Origin: Deltaproteobacteria bacterium
Lineage (GTDB): Bacteria > Desulfobacterota > Dissulfuribacteria > Dissulfuribacterales > QOAL01
Direction: 5' to 3'
Assembly (NCBI GenBank): GCA_026991135.1
Contig: JALXCD010000129.1
Coordinates: forward strand, 1-44,088
Length of the DNA stretch: 44,088 nt
Part shown: positions 28,082 to 36,925 of the stretch, piece by piece
Numbering within the stretch: the stretch's first letter is position 1
Layout: each line of letters opens with the position of its first letter
Program-made: the position numbers and the translations under genes
The notes under the pieces: model-generated
Database searches by the model: none
Seen by the model: the letters and a program-made list of their open reading frames with translations, nothing else
What the model was told of the DNA's origin: nothing

Positions 28082-29006
28082 TGATTTTAGCCTCTACTAT
28101 GCCAAAAGGGGTTATTATTGAATTTTTAAAATTTTTGCTTTCTAGAACCATTGTATTGGGCCAGATGATGGAATTTTCCAAAATTAGACTTCCTCCTATC
28201 TTGACCCCTTCCCCAATTACCGCCCTGCCCCTAAATTCCATTCTGCCTTCAATCTTGCACCCTTCCACCAGGGCGTCACTTTTAAGCTCTCTTTCCAAAA
28301 GATCAAAGTTTGCACTAAGATAGCCATGAAATGTGCCTATATCGTGCCAGAACCAGCCACTTCCCCCTCTAAAGTTCTCTTCGCCTCTAACAAAAAAGAC
28401 CCTTCCGCCCTTTTTCATATAATCTTCAAGGACCGTTACAAGAGAGATTGGGGACAAGGGGACATCCTTAAAAACCTGCGGAGAAAAAATCCCAATTCCT
28501 GTATAGGCAAGACCACCTTTGCCTTTGTTTTTAAAAGAAAAAACCCTGTCTCCTTTAACTTCAATCTTATTGAATCTGGGATAGTTATGAAGACACAAAA
28601 GGACCTTTGCCCCTTTTTTTTGATACTCAGAAAAAAGGGCGTTTACATCAACATTTGAAACTACATCTGAATTATAAACTAAGATTGGAAGTTCGTATCC
28701 AAGGTTTTCAAAGGCATTTTTAAGGGCACCACCTGTATCCAGAAGGGTCTCTTCATAAAGTAATTTAATATCTTTTTCAAGAGCTGCTGACTTTACCCAA
28801 CGTCTAATTTCTTCTGAAAGGTGATGGAGATTTACTGAAATTTCATTTGGATTATAAAGGGCCAAATACTCAACAACCCTTTCAATAGCTGGACGATTCA
28901 GGATGGGGAAGAGGGGTTTAGGAATCTTTTTGGTGAGTGGTAAGAGGCGTGTTCCTTTCCCTGCAGCAAGGACAAGACAATTAAAGGAAAACCCCTTACC
29001 CATCAA
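28074..29006 (-). CDS. Sugar-1-phosphate nucleotidyltransferase (mannose-1-phosphate guanylyltransferase-like)
   Basis: NCLVLAAGKGTRLLPLTKKIPKPLFPILNRPAIERVVEYL; C-terminal beta-helix-like repeats. Confidence 0.87.
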   Translation of the reverse strand: MMGKGFSFNCLVLAAGKGTRLLPLTKKIPKPLFPILNRPAIERVVEYLALYNPNEISVNLHHLSEEIRRWVKSAALEKDIKLLYEETLLDTGGALKNAFENLGYELPILVYNSDVVSNVDVNALFSEYQKKGAKVLLCLHNYPRFNKIEVKGDRVFSFKNKGKGGLAYTGIGIFSPQVFKDVPLSPISLVTVLEDYMKKGGRVFFVRGEENFRGGSGWFWHDIGTFHGYLSANFDLLERELKSDALVEGCKIEGRMEFRGRAVIGEGVKIGGSLILENSIIWPNTMVLESKNFKNSIITPFGIVEAKISG

Positions 29007-29027
29007 TTATGAAGGCTCAGTTATTCA

Positions 29028-29246
29028 TTAAGCAGCGGAATTTTTCTGTTGCCCGTGTTCTAAACTTGCCTTTTCTCCCTCTATCTTTTCTTCCTTTAGC
29101 TCATCCTCCACCTCACTAAGGCCCTTTTTAAAGGCCCTGAGCCCTTTACCTAGGCCAGCCCCGATTTCAGGAAGCTTTTTTCCGCCAAAAAGGAATAGAG
29201 CAATTACAAGGATAACAATAAGCTCTTGAGTACCTAGTCCAAACAT
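29028..29246 (-). CDS. tatA: Sec-independent translocase TatA/E
   Basis: MFGLGTQELIVILVIALFLFGGKKLPEIGAGLGKGLRAFKKG. Confidence 0.92.
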   Translation of the reverse strand: MFGLGTQELIVILVIALFLFGGKKLPEIGAGLGKGLRAFKKGLSEVEDELKEEKIEGEKASLEHGQQKNSAA

Positions 29247-29267
29247 GATTTCCTCCTTTTGGTCCCA

Positions 29268-30116
29268 TTAACTGGAACCATAACTGTGAAGGCCTGACAA
29301 CAAAAAGTTTACTCCAAAATATGTAAATATGACAGATATAAATCCAATTATGGACAGATAAGCTATCTTTTTACCTGCCCAGCCCCTTACAAACCTGGCA
29401 TGAAGGGCGGTTGCATATACAAACCATGTTATAAGTGACCAGGTCTCCTTTGGGTCCCAACTCCAGTAGGTCCCCCAGGCCTGATTTGCCCATACCGCTC
29501 CGGTAATTATTCCAACTGTAAGCCACAAGAACCCGAATATAATGGTCTGATGCATAAGGTCATCGATCACTCTTCTTGTGGGAAGGGCATCAAGCAAATA
29601 ATTTCCACTTTTGACCTTATCCCCCCTAATGAGATACATGATTCCCAGCCCACAGGCCACTGCAAAGGATGCATAACCCAAAAAACAGGTTATGACATGG
29701 GCCAGCAGCCAATTACTTTGAAGGGCAGGTATAAGGGGCTGTATGCTATCTTCCACATTGGGGCTAAAGGATGCATATGCAATTGCAAGACATGCAAACG
29801 GGGTGGCAAATGCACCAATAACCCTATTTTTGGTCTTAAATTCTATTACAAGATAGACAAGGATTGTAACCCAGGAAAAAAAGACCAAAGATTCATAAAG
29901 ATTTGAAAGTGGTGCATGGCCATAGCCCAACTGATAGGATTCTATCCATCTTAAAATAATGCCTGCTGTCTCCAACAAAAAGCCGCCCAGAGTTACTATA
30001 GTTCCAAGAATTCCAATCTTTTCCAGTCTGAAGATCCAATAAACCAGATATATTGCCGCAGCACCAAGATATACAAAGGTTGTCAGACTGAGAAGATAAG
30101 AACTGTTGACATCCAT
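29268..30116 (-). CDS. ccsB: Cytochrome c biogenesis protein CcsB/CcsA (System II)
   Basis: Multi-TM with WAN(Q)AWGTYWSWDPKETWSLITWFVYATALHAR. Confidence 0.93.
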   Translation of the reverse strand: MDVNSSYLLSLTTFVYLGAAAIYLVYWIFRLEKIGILGTIVTLGGFLLETAGIILRWIESYQLGYGHAPLSNLYESLVFFSWVTILVYLVIEFKTKNRVIGAFATPFACLAIAYASFSPNVEDSIQPLIPALQSNWLLAHVITCFLGYASFAVACGLGIMYLIRGDKVKSGNYLLDALPTRRVIDDLMHQTIIFGFLWLTVGIITGAVWANQAWGTYWSWDPKETWSLITWFVYATALHARFVRGWAGKKIAYLSIIGFISVIFTYFGVNFLLSGLHSYGSS

Positions 30117-31489
30117 TATGCCTCTCCTATCCTTTTTTGAATTTCATGGCTTAGCTTCTTAAACTCCTTTTCAAAGTGAACCTTATTTTTATTGGTCTGA
30201 CCTGCCAGGATAACATTCAGTTTCTTTCCATCTTCACCAAGCCACAACCAAAATCTGTTATGTCCAACCCAAAATACGATTGCAAAACCAGCAACCATCA
30301 TGAAACAACCAAGCCATACCACAAGGACACCAGGGTCCTTTTTCACCTGAAGGCCAGTCATATATCTTTCCTGGGCCTCCAAAAGGGAAAGTTTAAGATT
30401 TAAATCACCGAATTTTTCCTCTCGTTCATGCCCGGAAAGAAGCCAAATGGCGTCTCCATCCCTTCCGCCAATATCTCCAATATAGAGTCTTACTGCTGGT
30501 GCACCATGGACCTTTGGCAAAAATTTCATCATTCCAATTAGAAGTCCCTTTTCCTTCCATGTCTCTCTGTCCCTAAAGGCGCTAAGGTGAACAATCTTTT
30601 GCATCCCGTCGGAGGAGACCACCTTAATCTTTACGTCAGGCACTGACTGATAGGAAGATTGATAAAAAGTAACACCTTGATAGGTCAAAGGGTCATTTAC
30701 AAGGATGGATTTTTTTAGGACCTCTTTTCCATTATTCAGAATTACTAAGTCGGATTTAAAAAGTTTTGGGGCTCCATTTGGATAAAAATCAACCACAAAC
30801 TTTTCACATTTAACCTCAAATCCCAGGGGGATCTTTTTTATATTGCCGTGGGCATCCGTCTTTATGGCATGGTCAGTGCTTTCTCCTTCAAGAAGCATCA
30901 CCCTGCCCTTAAATCCCATGAAAGAGCCTATTATGGCTCCTGCAAAGATTACAAGGACACTTACATGAATAAGATAAACACCCCAGTAATTCCACTTCCC
31001 CTTTTCTACAAAGTGGAGTTCCCCTCCATCCACATTTTTTGATCTGCCCTTTCCAGCTCTTTCATAAAAGAGCCCTTTAATCTCTTTTTTGATATCAACA
31101 GGATTTGTCCTTTGAGGGACTAGCCAGCTATTTTTAAAGGGCCTTCTCAATATGTCGTCTTTACTAAGATTGAGTCCATCTTTCCTAAATAACCTGAGTG
31201 TATATGGAAGGCGCTTTATGGTGCAGACAATGAGATTGATGCTAAAAAGGGCCATAAGGGTTAGATACCACCAGGCATGATAGGTATCATAAAGATGAAG
31301 CGTCCTTATGACTTTGAACCAAAAAGGGCCATAATTTTCCAGATAAAATTGCAGTGACTCTCCCTGGGGAAGTACAGTGCCAATTATTGAGGTTATGGCA
31401 AGAACAATAAAAAGAAAGATGGCAAGCTTTACAGAGGAAAAAAATCTAATCACAATATTTCCATCTTGACTGGATTTATTTGATTTCAT
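30116..31489 (-). CDS. resB: Cytochrome c biogenesis protein ResB
   Basis: FFSSVKLAIFLFIVLAITSIIGTVLPQ, WYLTLMALFSINLIVCTIKRLP, NDPLTYQGVTFYQSSYQ. Confidence 0.92.
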   Translation of the reverse strand: MKSNKSSQDGNIVIRFFSSVKLAIFLFIVLAITSIIGTVLPQGESLQFYLENYGPFWFKVIRTLHLYDTYHAWWYLTLMALFSINLIVCTIKRLPYTLRLFRKDGLNLSKDDILRRPFKNSWLVPQRTNPVDIKKEIKGLFYERAGKGRSKNVDGGELHFVEKGKWNYWGVYLIHVSVLVIFAGAIIGSFMGFKGRVMLLEGESTDHAIKTDAHGNIKKIPLGFEVKCEKFVVDFYPNGAPKLFKSDLVILNNGKEVLKKSILVNDPLTYQGVTFYQSSYQSVPDVKIKVVSSDGMQKIVHLSAFRDRETWKEKGLLIGMMKFLPKVHGAPAVRLYIGDIGGRDGDAIWLLSGHEREEKFGDLNLKLSLLEAQERYMTGLQVKKDPGVLVVWLGCFMMVAGFAIVFWVGHNRFWLWLGEDGKKLNVILAGQTNKNKVHFEKEFKKLSHEIQKRIGEA

Positions 31490-31535
31490 GGCCTATGACT
31501 CTAAATGGAAGTTATTTTGAAGGGGGTTGGAATAA

Positions 31536-31727
31536 TCAGGATTCGTCTTTTTGAGTATTATCTTTTCCTTGGTTTGGGCTGTCTTCGTCATCTTGTTTTA
31601 GCGACCTCTTAAAATTACTTATTCCCTTTCCTAAACCTTCACCTATTTGGGGCAGTTTACCTGCACCAAATATTATAAGGATGATAAAAAGTATTACTAA
31701 AAGCTCCGGCAATCCCAGCCCAAACAT
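31536..31727 (-). CDS. tatA: Second TatA/E-family protein
   Basis: [41 protein letters not shown]. Confidence 0.92.
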   Translation of the reverse strand: MFGLGLPELLVILFIILIIFGAGKLPQIGEGLGKGISNFKRSLKQDDEDSPNQGKDNTQKDES

Positions 31728-32087
31728 AAATTCTCCCCACTATTAACTATGGTCAAAAAACCAAAGAAAAATCTAAAGATGAGGGCTACTTTACTGCCCG
31801 TCTTGTCATCTGTCAATGAAGGGATTGGGGCTAAAAAACCTTTTTCTGCTAAACCTTTCAAAAATTCCAGGCCATATAACTAACGACCGTCATGCCTTGT
31901 CTTTAAATATCTACCTAACCCGCCTGATAATTTACAGCCACTTAATTTTTGAAGAAAATTTAAACTGTACAGACAGATGTTGTCCATTGACTTGTTTAAT
32001 ATGGAAAAGTCCACTACTCTCAATAACAGGAGCTTTTGCAGGTTGAATATCCAATTTTTTAGGGCCCTTTCAAAAATGGAGGAGACC

Positions 32088-33512
32088 ATGAGTTCTTTTT
32101 TTCGTTTTACCATCAAACAAAAGATCCTGATATTCAACATGATGATTTTGTGCTTTTTCATCCTGTTATTTGGTTTTTTTTACCTGGAAATAATATCAGT
32201 TGAAAAACATCTTGAGACCATAGAACACTTCAACAAGATATTGCTGGATGCCTTGGAAATCAGGCGTTATGAAAAAGACATTCTTCTTAATATAGGTGAC
32301 GGCAATTTAGATAAACTCATGGATTATCTCCATCAGCTTAAAAAAGACATTAATTCTAGGCAGGATGATATAATTCGACTTACCAGTAAAGATGAATACA
32401 TTGATTTTTTAAATTTACTATCGAGGTATGAATCCTTTTTTAAGTATAAAAAATTTAAGAAAATAAATCCTACACTTGTAAGAAAATATGGTAAGCAACT
32501 TATTGATTATTGTAATAAAATACGAAAAAAGATTAGAACAAAAATACACGGGGAATTAAAGAATATTCTCTGGATCTGTGCTCTTATTCCTACTGTACTT
32601 GGAATAATCATGGCAGTAGCAATTCAGTTTCAGACCAAACTGGTCATTAAAAGGCTAAAACTCCTTGAAAAAGCAACAAAGGACCTTCTGGAAGATAAGT
32701 TTGTTCCTATTGAAGATGATGCCAGGATACAGGATGAGGTTTCTGATCTTATTAAGGCCTTCAACAAAATGGCCCGCGAACTAAATCATCAATATGAAGA
32801 GATGTTACAGGCAAAAAAGATGGCTGCCATTGGGACATTTTCTTCAGGGATTGCCCATGAGATAAACAACCCCCTGAACAACATTTCTCTATCAGCTGAC
32901 ATGTTATATGAAGAATATGACAACCTTTCCCCTGAAGAAGCCAAGGAGATCATAAAAGACATTCTTGAGCAGACAGAAAGGGCCAGCAAGATTGTCAGGA
33001 ATCTGCTTGATTTTTCAAGGGAAAAGGAACCGTCCATCAGGGAACTGACCCCCAGGGAAATAATTGAATCCACTGCAAAATTACTGGAAAATGAATTTAA
33101 GGTGAAAAAAATTTACTTTGGCTCCTGTGTACCCATTGATTTGCCCCACGTCCTGGGTGATCTCAATCAATTGCAGCAGGTCTTTTTAAACCTGTTTTTA
33201 AATTCCATACACGCCATGGACGAAGGCGGGATTATCCATGTAGATGCCAAAGAGGAACCCAAAGGATATGTGCGCATAGATGTTGCAGATTCCGGTAAGG
33301 GGATACCTGAATCTGAACTGGAAAAGATCTTTGACCCCTTCTATACCACAAAGGCAGTGGGCGAAGGCACAGGATTGGGGCTATCAATTGTTTATGGAAT
33401 TGTAAAAAAGCACGGTGGCCATATCGAAGTAAAGAGCAAGCTTGGGGAAGGAACGATTTTTTCTATCTTTTTACCTGTATATAAGGGTGAAAAAAAGGGA
33501 GAAAAGGCATGA
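32088..33512 (+). CDS. Membrane sensor histidine kinase (NtrB/ZraS-like, HAMP)
   Basis: Two TMs, HAMP region, GIAHEINNPLNNISLSADML H-box, GKGIPESELEKIFDPFYTTKAVGEGTGLGLS. Likely start ATG 32088 after GGAGGA. Confidence 0.92.
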   Translation: MSSFFRFTIKQKILIFNMMILCFFILLFGFFYLEIISVEKHLETIEHFNKILLDALEIRRYEKDILLNIGDGNLDKLMDYLHQLKKDINSRQDDIIRLTSKDEYIDFLNLLSRYESFFKYKKFKKINPTLVRKYGKQLIDYCNKIRKKIRTKIHGELKNILWICALIPTVLGIIMAVAIQFQTKLVIKRLKLLEKATKDLLEDKFVPIEDDARIQDEVSDLIKAFNKMARELNHQYEEMLQAKKMAAIGTFSSGIAHEINNPLNNISLSADMLYEEYDNLSPEEAKEIIKDILEQTERASKIVRNLLDFSREKEPSIRELTPREIIESTAKLLENEFKVKKIYFGSCVPIDLPHVLGDLNQLQQVFLNLFLNSIHAMDEGGIIHVDAKEEPKGYVRIDVADSGKGIPESELEKIFDPFYTTKAVGEGTGLGLSIVYGIVKKHGGHIEVKSKLGEGTIFSIFLPVYKGEKKGEKA

Positions 33513-34855
33513 GATTGGCTGTCATCGATGATGAGCAAACTGCTCGTCAAATGATGAAACGATTTTTAGAAAAAGAGGGGTTTCAAGTTGAAACATTTTC
33601 TCTGGCATCCACTTTTTTTAAAAGATTGAAGGAGACTGGTTTTGAAATAGTCTTTATTGATCTCAAGCTTCCTGATATGGATGGCCTTGAAGTTTTAAAG
33701 AATGTAAAACACCTTAGCCCAGATACTGAAGCCATTATAATCACAGGCTATGCCAGCATAGACACAGCAGTGGAAGCCACCAAAATGGGGGCCTTTCACT
33801 ATCTTTCCAAACCTTTGAAACGATATGACATAGTATTAATGGCAAATCGGGCACGGGAAAGGGTACGCCTTAAAAAGGAAAACAAGACACTTAGAATGGC
33901 CAATACGGGTGGGGAATTGATAGAAGGCTTTGTTGGCGCCGGCCCTGCCATGCAGGAAATTTTTTCACTGATAAAAAAAGTGGCCCTGGTTAATTGTAAT
34001 GTTCTTCTGCAGGCTGAGACCGGTACTGGAAAACAGATGGTGGCCAAGGCAATTCATCGCCTGAGTCCCAGACGGGGTATGCCTTTTGTATATTTCAACT
34101 GTGCAAGCTTCACAGAAGAGCTTATTAGCAGTGAGCTTTTTGGTTATGAAAAGGGTGCCTTTACAGGAGCAACCACTTCAAAAAAAGGGCTCTTTGAAAC
34201 CGCCAACGGAGGCACTGTGTTTCTTGATGAAATAGGGGAGATGCCCATGTCAATGCAGGTAAAACTCCTGCATGTGTTACAGGAAAGACAAATCCTGCGT
34301 GTAGGTGGCACCAAACCCATAGATTTAGATGTCCGAATTATTGCAGCAACAAATAGAGATTTGAAATCAGCAATTAAAAATGGTTCTTTCCGTGAAGACC
34401 TCTATTACAGGTTGAATGTGGTTAATATTCAACTTCCTAGACTTGCCGAAAGAAAAGAAGATATTCCGCTCTTGGTCACCTACTTCATTAAAAAATATTC
34501 ATCAAGATTTAAAAAGAAGGTTAAAAACATCTCTCCAGACGCCCTTAACATCTTGATGAAATATGATTTTCCAGGAAATGTCAGGGAGCTTGAAAACATC
34601 ATCCAAAGGGCAGTTGCCCTGACTGAAGAACTTTTTATTGAAAAAAAACACCTGCCACCAGAACTTCTTGAAATTGAAAATGAAGGTCTTGTGGATGACG
34701 ATTCATTGCTGTTGCCTCTAGAAGAGGTCGAAAAACTCCATATTTTAAAAGTCCTTAAAAAAACAGGATTCAACAAAAAGAAGGCCAGTAAAATTCTAAA
34801 TATCCCCAGGACCACACTCTGGCGTAGAATGAAAAAATTTGGAATCGACCATTAA
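33509..34855 (+). CDS. Sigma54-dependent NtrC-family response regulator
   Basis: Receiver, AAA+ with GAFTGA (YEKGAFTGATTSKKGLFETANGGTVFLDEIGEMPMSMQ) and C-terminal Fis-type HTH. 4-nt overlap with the kinase. Confidence 0.96.
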   Translation: MRLAVIDDEQTARQMMKRFLEKEGFQVETFSLASTFFKRLKETGFEIVFIDLKLPDMDGLEVLKNVKHLSPDTEAIIITGYASIDTAVEATKMGAFHYLSKPLKRYDIVLMANRARERVRLKKENKTLRMANTGGELIEGFVGAGPAMQEIFSLIKKVALVNCNVLLQAETGTGKQMVAKAIHRLSPRRGMPFVYFNCASFTEELISSELFGYEKGAFTGATTSKKGLFETANGGTVFLDEIGEMPMSMQVKLLHVLQERQILRVGGTKPIDLDVRIIAATNRDLKSAIKNGSFREDLYYRLNVVNIQLPRLAERKEDIPLLVTYFIKKYSSRFKKKVKNISPDALNILMKYDFPGNVRELENIIQRAVALTEELFIEKKHLPPELLEIENEGLVDDDSLLLPLEEVEKLHILKVLKKTGFNKKKASKILNIPRTTLWRRMKKFGIDH

Positions 34856-34885
34856 TGTTTCAATCTTGAACATAGCATAATGTTC
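34856..34885. promoter_or_regulatory. Candidate enhancer-binding site(s): TGTTTCAATCTTGAACA and overlapping GAACAT-N6-ATGTTC
   Basis: Dyad symmetry about 180-225 bp upstream of the sigma54 -24/-12 element, directly after the NtrC-type gene. Confidence 0.4.
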
Positions 34886-34947
34886 TTATCTGTTTTTGAT
34901 TTACATTTTTTTATTTATTTCAGCCTATAAACAATCTTTGTATCATT

Positions 34948-34962
34948 TTTCACTTTGAAACA
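34948..34962. promoter_or_regulatory. Candidate second enhancer-binding site TTTCACTTTGAAACA
   Basis: TTTCA-N3-TGAAA dyad, resembling TTTCAATCTTGAACA at 34858-34872. Confidence 0.4.
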
Positions 34963-35064
34963 CCCAAGATGCCATTTCTTTCTAATCTCCAAATTTATTA
35001 TTTGGCCCTTGTGGCTAACATCCTAAAATAACAGCTCTTTTTAAAAAAAATCGAATCTCTTTCC

Positions 35065-35081
35065 TTGGCATTTCTATTGCA
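35065..35081 (+). promoter_or_regulatory. Sigma54 (-24/-12) promoter TTGGCATTTCTATTGCA
   Basis: GG (35067-35068) and GC (35079-35080) separated by 10 nt; matches TTGGCA-N6-TTGCA. Lies about 100 bp upstream of the TSUP gene start. Confidence 0.8.
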
Positions 35082-35182
35082 CAAGCCCCAGTAGCCTAAA
35101 GTATTTCTTGTTGCCCCAAATGAATACGTGGCGGCTCTAATTTGAGGCGAAAAGACAAATTTAACAGGAGGTATATATTACA

Positions 35183-36109
35183 ATGTTTCACATGTATCTT
35201 CCCATAGCCGGGAATAGCGTAAACATTTTACTCATTTTTGGTCTAGGTGGTTTCGTAGGGTTGCTCTCAGGAATTTTTGGAGTTGGTGGTGGATTTTTAA
35301 TGACTCCCCTTTTAATCATGTTTGGAATTCCGCCAACTGTAGCAGCAGCTTCTGATTCAAATCAGATTGTTGGTGCATCTACTTCAGGAACCCTGGCCCA
35401 CTGGCGCCTTGGAAATGTGGATTTCAAAATGGGCATCCTTCTTCTAATTGGAGGCATTATTGGAGGGACATTTGGTGTTCAAATCATAAAGATCCTGCGT
35501 GCCATGGGTAATGCAGATTTCTTAATCAAAATAACCTATGTCATCATGCTAGGCGGCGTTGGAAGTTATATGTTCGTAGATAGCTTGAAAGGACTAAGAG
35601 GAAGCTCAGAAGCCACCTCCAAAAAAACTGGTGGCAAAGAGTCAACCTATGCAAAGATGTTAAAAAGCCTGCCGTTTCAAACCAGATTTGAAAAATCAGG
35701 CATTGAGATATCGCTGCTTCTTCCATTGATTTTCGGTGCATTTGTGGGCATTCTTGCCGCCATCATGGGTGTTGGCGGTGGATTTATCATGGTGCCCGTC
35801 ATGGTTTATTTGTTGAGAATGCCCATGCATGTAGTGGTAGGAACCAGCTTGTTTCAGATACTTTTCACCTGTGTTGATGTTACCATTATGCAGGCATATG
35901 CCAACCACACAGTGGATTTTGTTTTGGCCCTCTTACTCCTTCTTGGCTCCACAATAGGGGCACAGATAGGAACAAGCATTAATAAACGCCTTAAAGGTGA
36001 CCAGATAAAGATCTTGTTGGCTAGCCTTGTGCTTCTGGTCTGTGTCAAGATGCTCTATGGATTGCTAGTTCCCCCAGAGATTATGGTTGCACTGAAAGGA
36101 GGACACTAA
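35183..36109 (+). CDS. TauE/SafE (TSUP) family membrane permease
   Basis: GLGGFVGLLSGIFGVGGGFLMTPLLIMFGIPPTVAAASDSNQIV and second repeat FGAFVGILAAIMGVGGGFIMVPVMVYLLRMPMHVVVGTSLFQI; AGGAGG RBS. Confidence 0.93.
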   Translation: MFHMYLPIAGNSVNILLIFGLGGFVGLLSGIFGVGGGFLMTPLLIMFGIPPTVAAASDSNQIVGASTSGTLAHWRLGNVDFKMGILLLIGGIIGGTFGVQIIKILRAMGNADFLIKITYVIMLGGVGSYMFVDSLKGLRGSSEATSKKTGGKESTYAKMLKSLPFQTRFEKSGIEISLLLPLIFGAFVGILAAIMGVGGGFIMVPVMVYLLRMPMHVVVGTSLFQILFTCVDVTIMQAYANHTVDFVLALLLLLGSTIGAQIGTSINKRLKGDQIKILLASLVLLVCVKMLYGLLVPPEIMVALKGGH

Positions 36110-36111
36110 AA

Positions 36112-36900
36112 ATGAAAGTATCAAGCAAATGTATTAAGAAGCACTTTGTCTTCTTAGTATTTCTTTCCCTAAGCGTTTTTTTAATAAGTAACTGGGCTTT
36201 CGCATCTCAAGAAAACCTGAAATTAGAGTTGAATCCAAGTCATATAAATATTGGTACATTTTATAATGGCACTAAAGTCATAGCAAAGGGAAAGATACCA
36301 GCCGGCACCGAGGTAGTATTAAGAATTAGCGGTCATTACACTGAACTTCATCTAAAAAAGAAAGGAAAGATAGCAGGGCTTCTGTGGATGAATATCGGCG
36401 ATGTGACAGTAGGAAATGTGCCCGAGGTTTTCATGGTGGTTTGTTCTCAAAATATGAAGGACAGGATAGACGACCCAGAGTTAAACCTTGGTTATAAATA
36501 TCTGGAAAAGATGATGACCATAGAGCCAGAGGGTGAAGACAAAGGTTTTATCTTTAAAGAATTTGTAAAATTGCAGGAAAAATCCGGTACCTATGGAATT
36601 TTCAGTGGCAATGTGAAATATACAGGTGAAAGTGACGGCCTCAAAACATTTGAGGCAACAATTCCTGTTCCGCCAAAAATGAAACAGGGAGAATATAAGG
36701 TAGAGGCATTTGCAGTAAGGGGCAAAGAAATAATTAAATCCTCGGCCCAGGAGCTAAATTTGAAACAGGTTGGATTCCCGGCCCTTGTATCAAAACTTGC
36801 CTTTGGCTATTCTCTAATATACGGTATTGGTGCTGTAATTATAGCAATCTTTGCCGGTCTCCTGATGGGACTACTCTTTAAAGGGGGAGGTTCCCATTAA
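36112..36900 (+). CDS. TIGR02186-like exported/membrane-anchored protein
   Basis: Signal peptide, ELNPSHINIGTFYNGTKVIAKGKIPAGTEVVLRISG, C-terminal TM; directly follows the TSUP gene. Confidence 0.7.
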   Translation: MKVSSKCIKKHFVFLVFLSLSVFLISNWAFASQENLKLELNPSHINIGTFYNGTKVIAKGKIPAGTEVVLRISGHYTELHLKKKGKIAGLLWMNIGDVTVGNVPEVFMVVCSQNMKDRIDDPELNLGYKYLEKMMTIEPEGEDKGFIFKEFVKLQEKSGTYGIFSGNVKYTGESDGLKTFEATIPVPPKMKQGEYKVEAFAVRGKEIIKSSAQELNLKQVGFPALVSKLAFGYSLIYGIGAVIIAIFAGLLMGLLFKGGGSH

Positions 36901-36925
36901 TGCCTAGATCAAATCGGTACAATAA

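Noticed and set aside
29550-29906. Cys-rich 118-aa plus-strand ORF
   Set aside because: Antisense to ccsB; cysteines come from the complement of conserved transmembrane codons.
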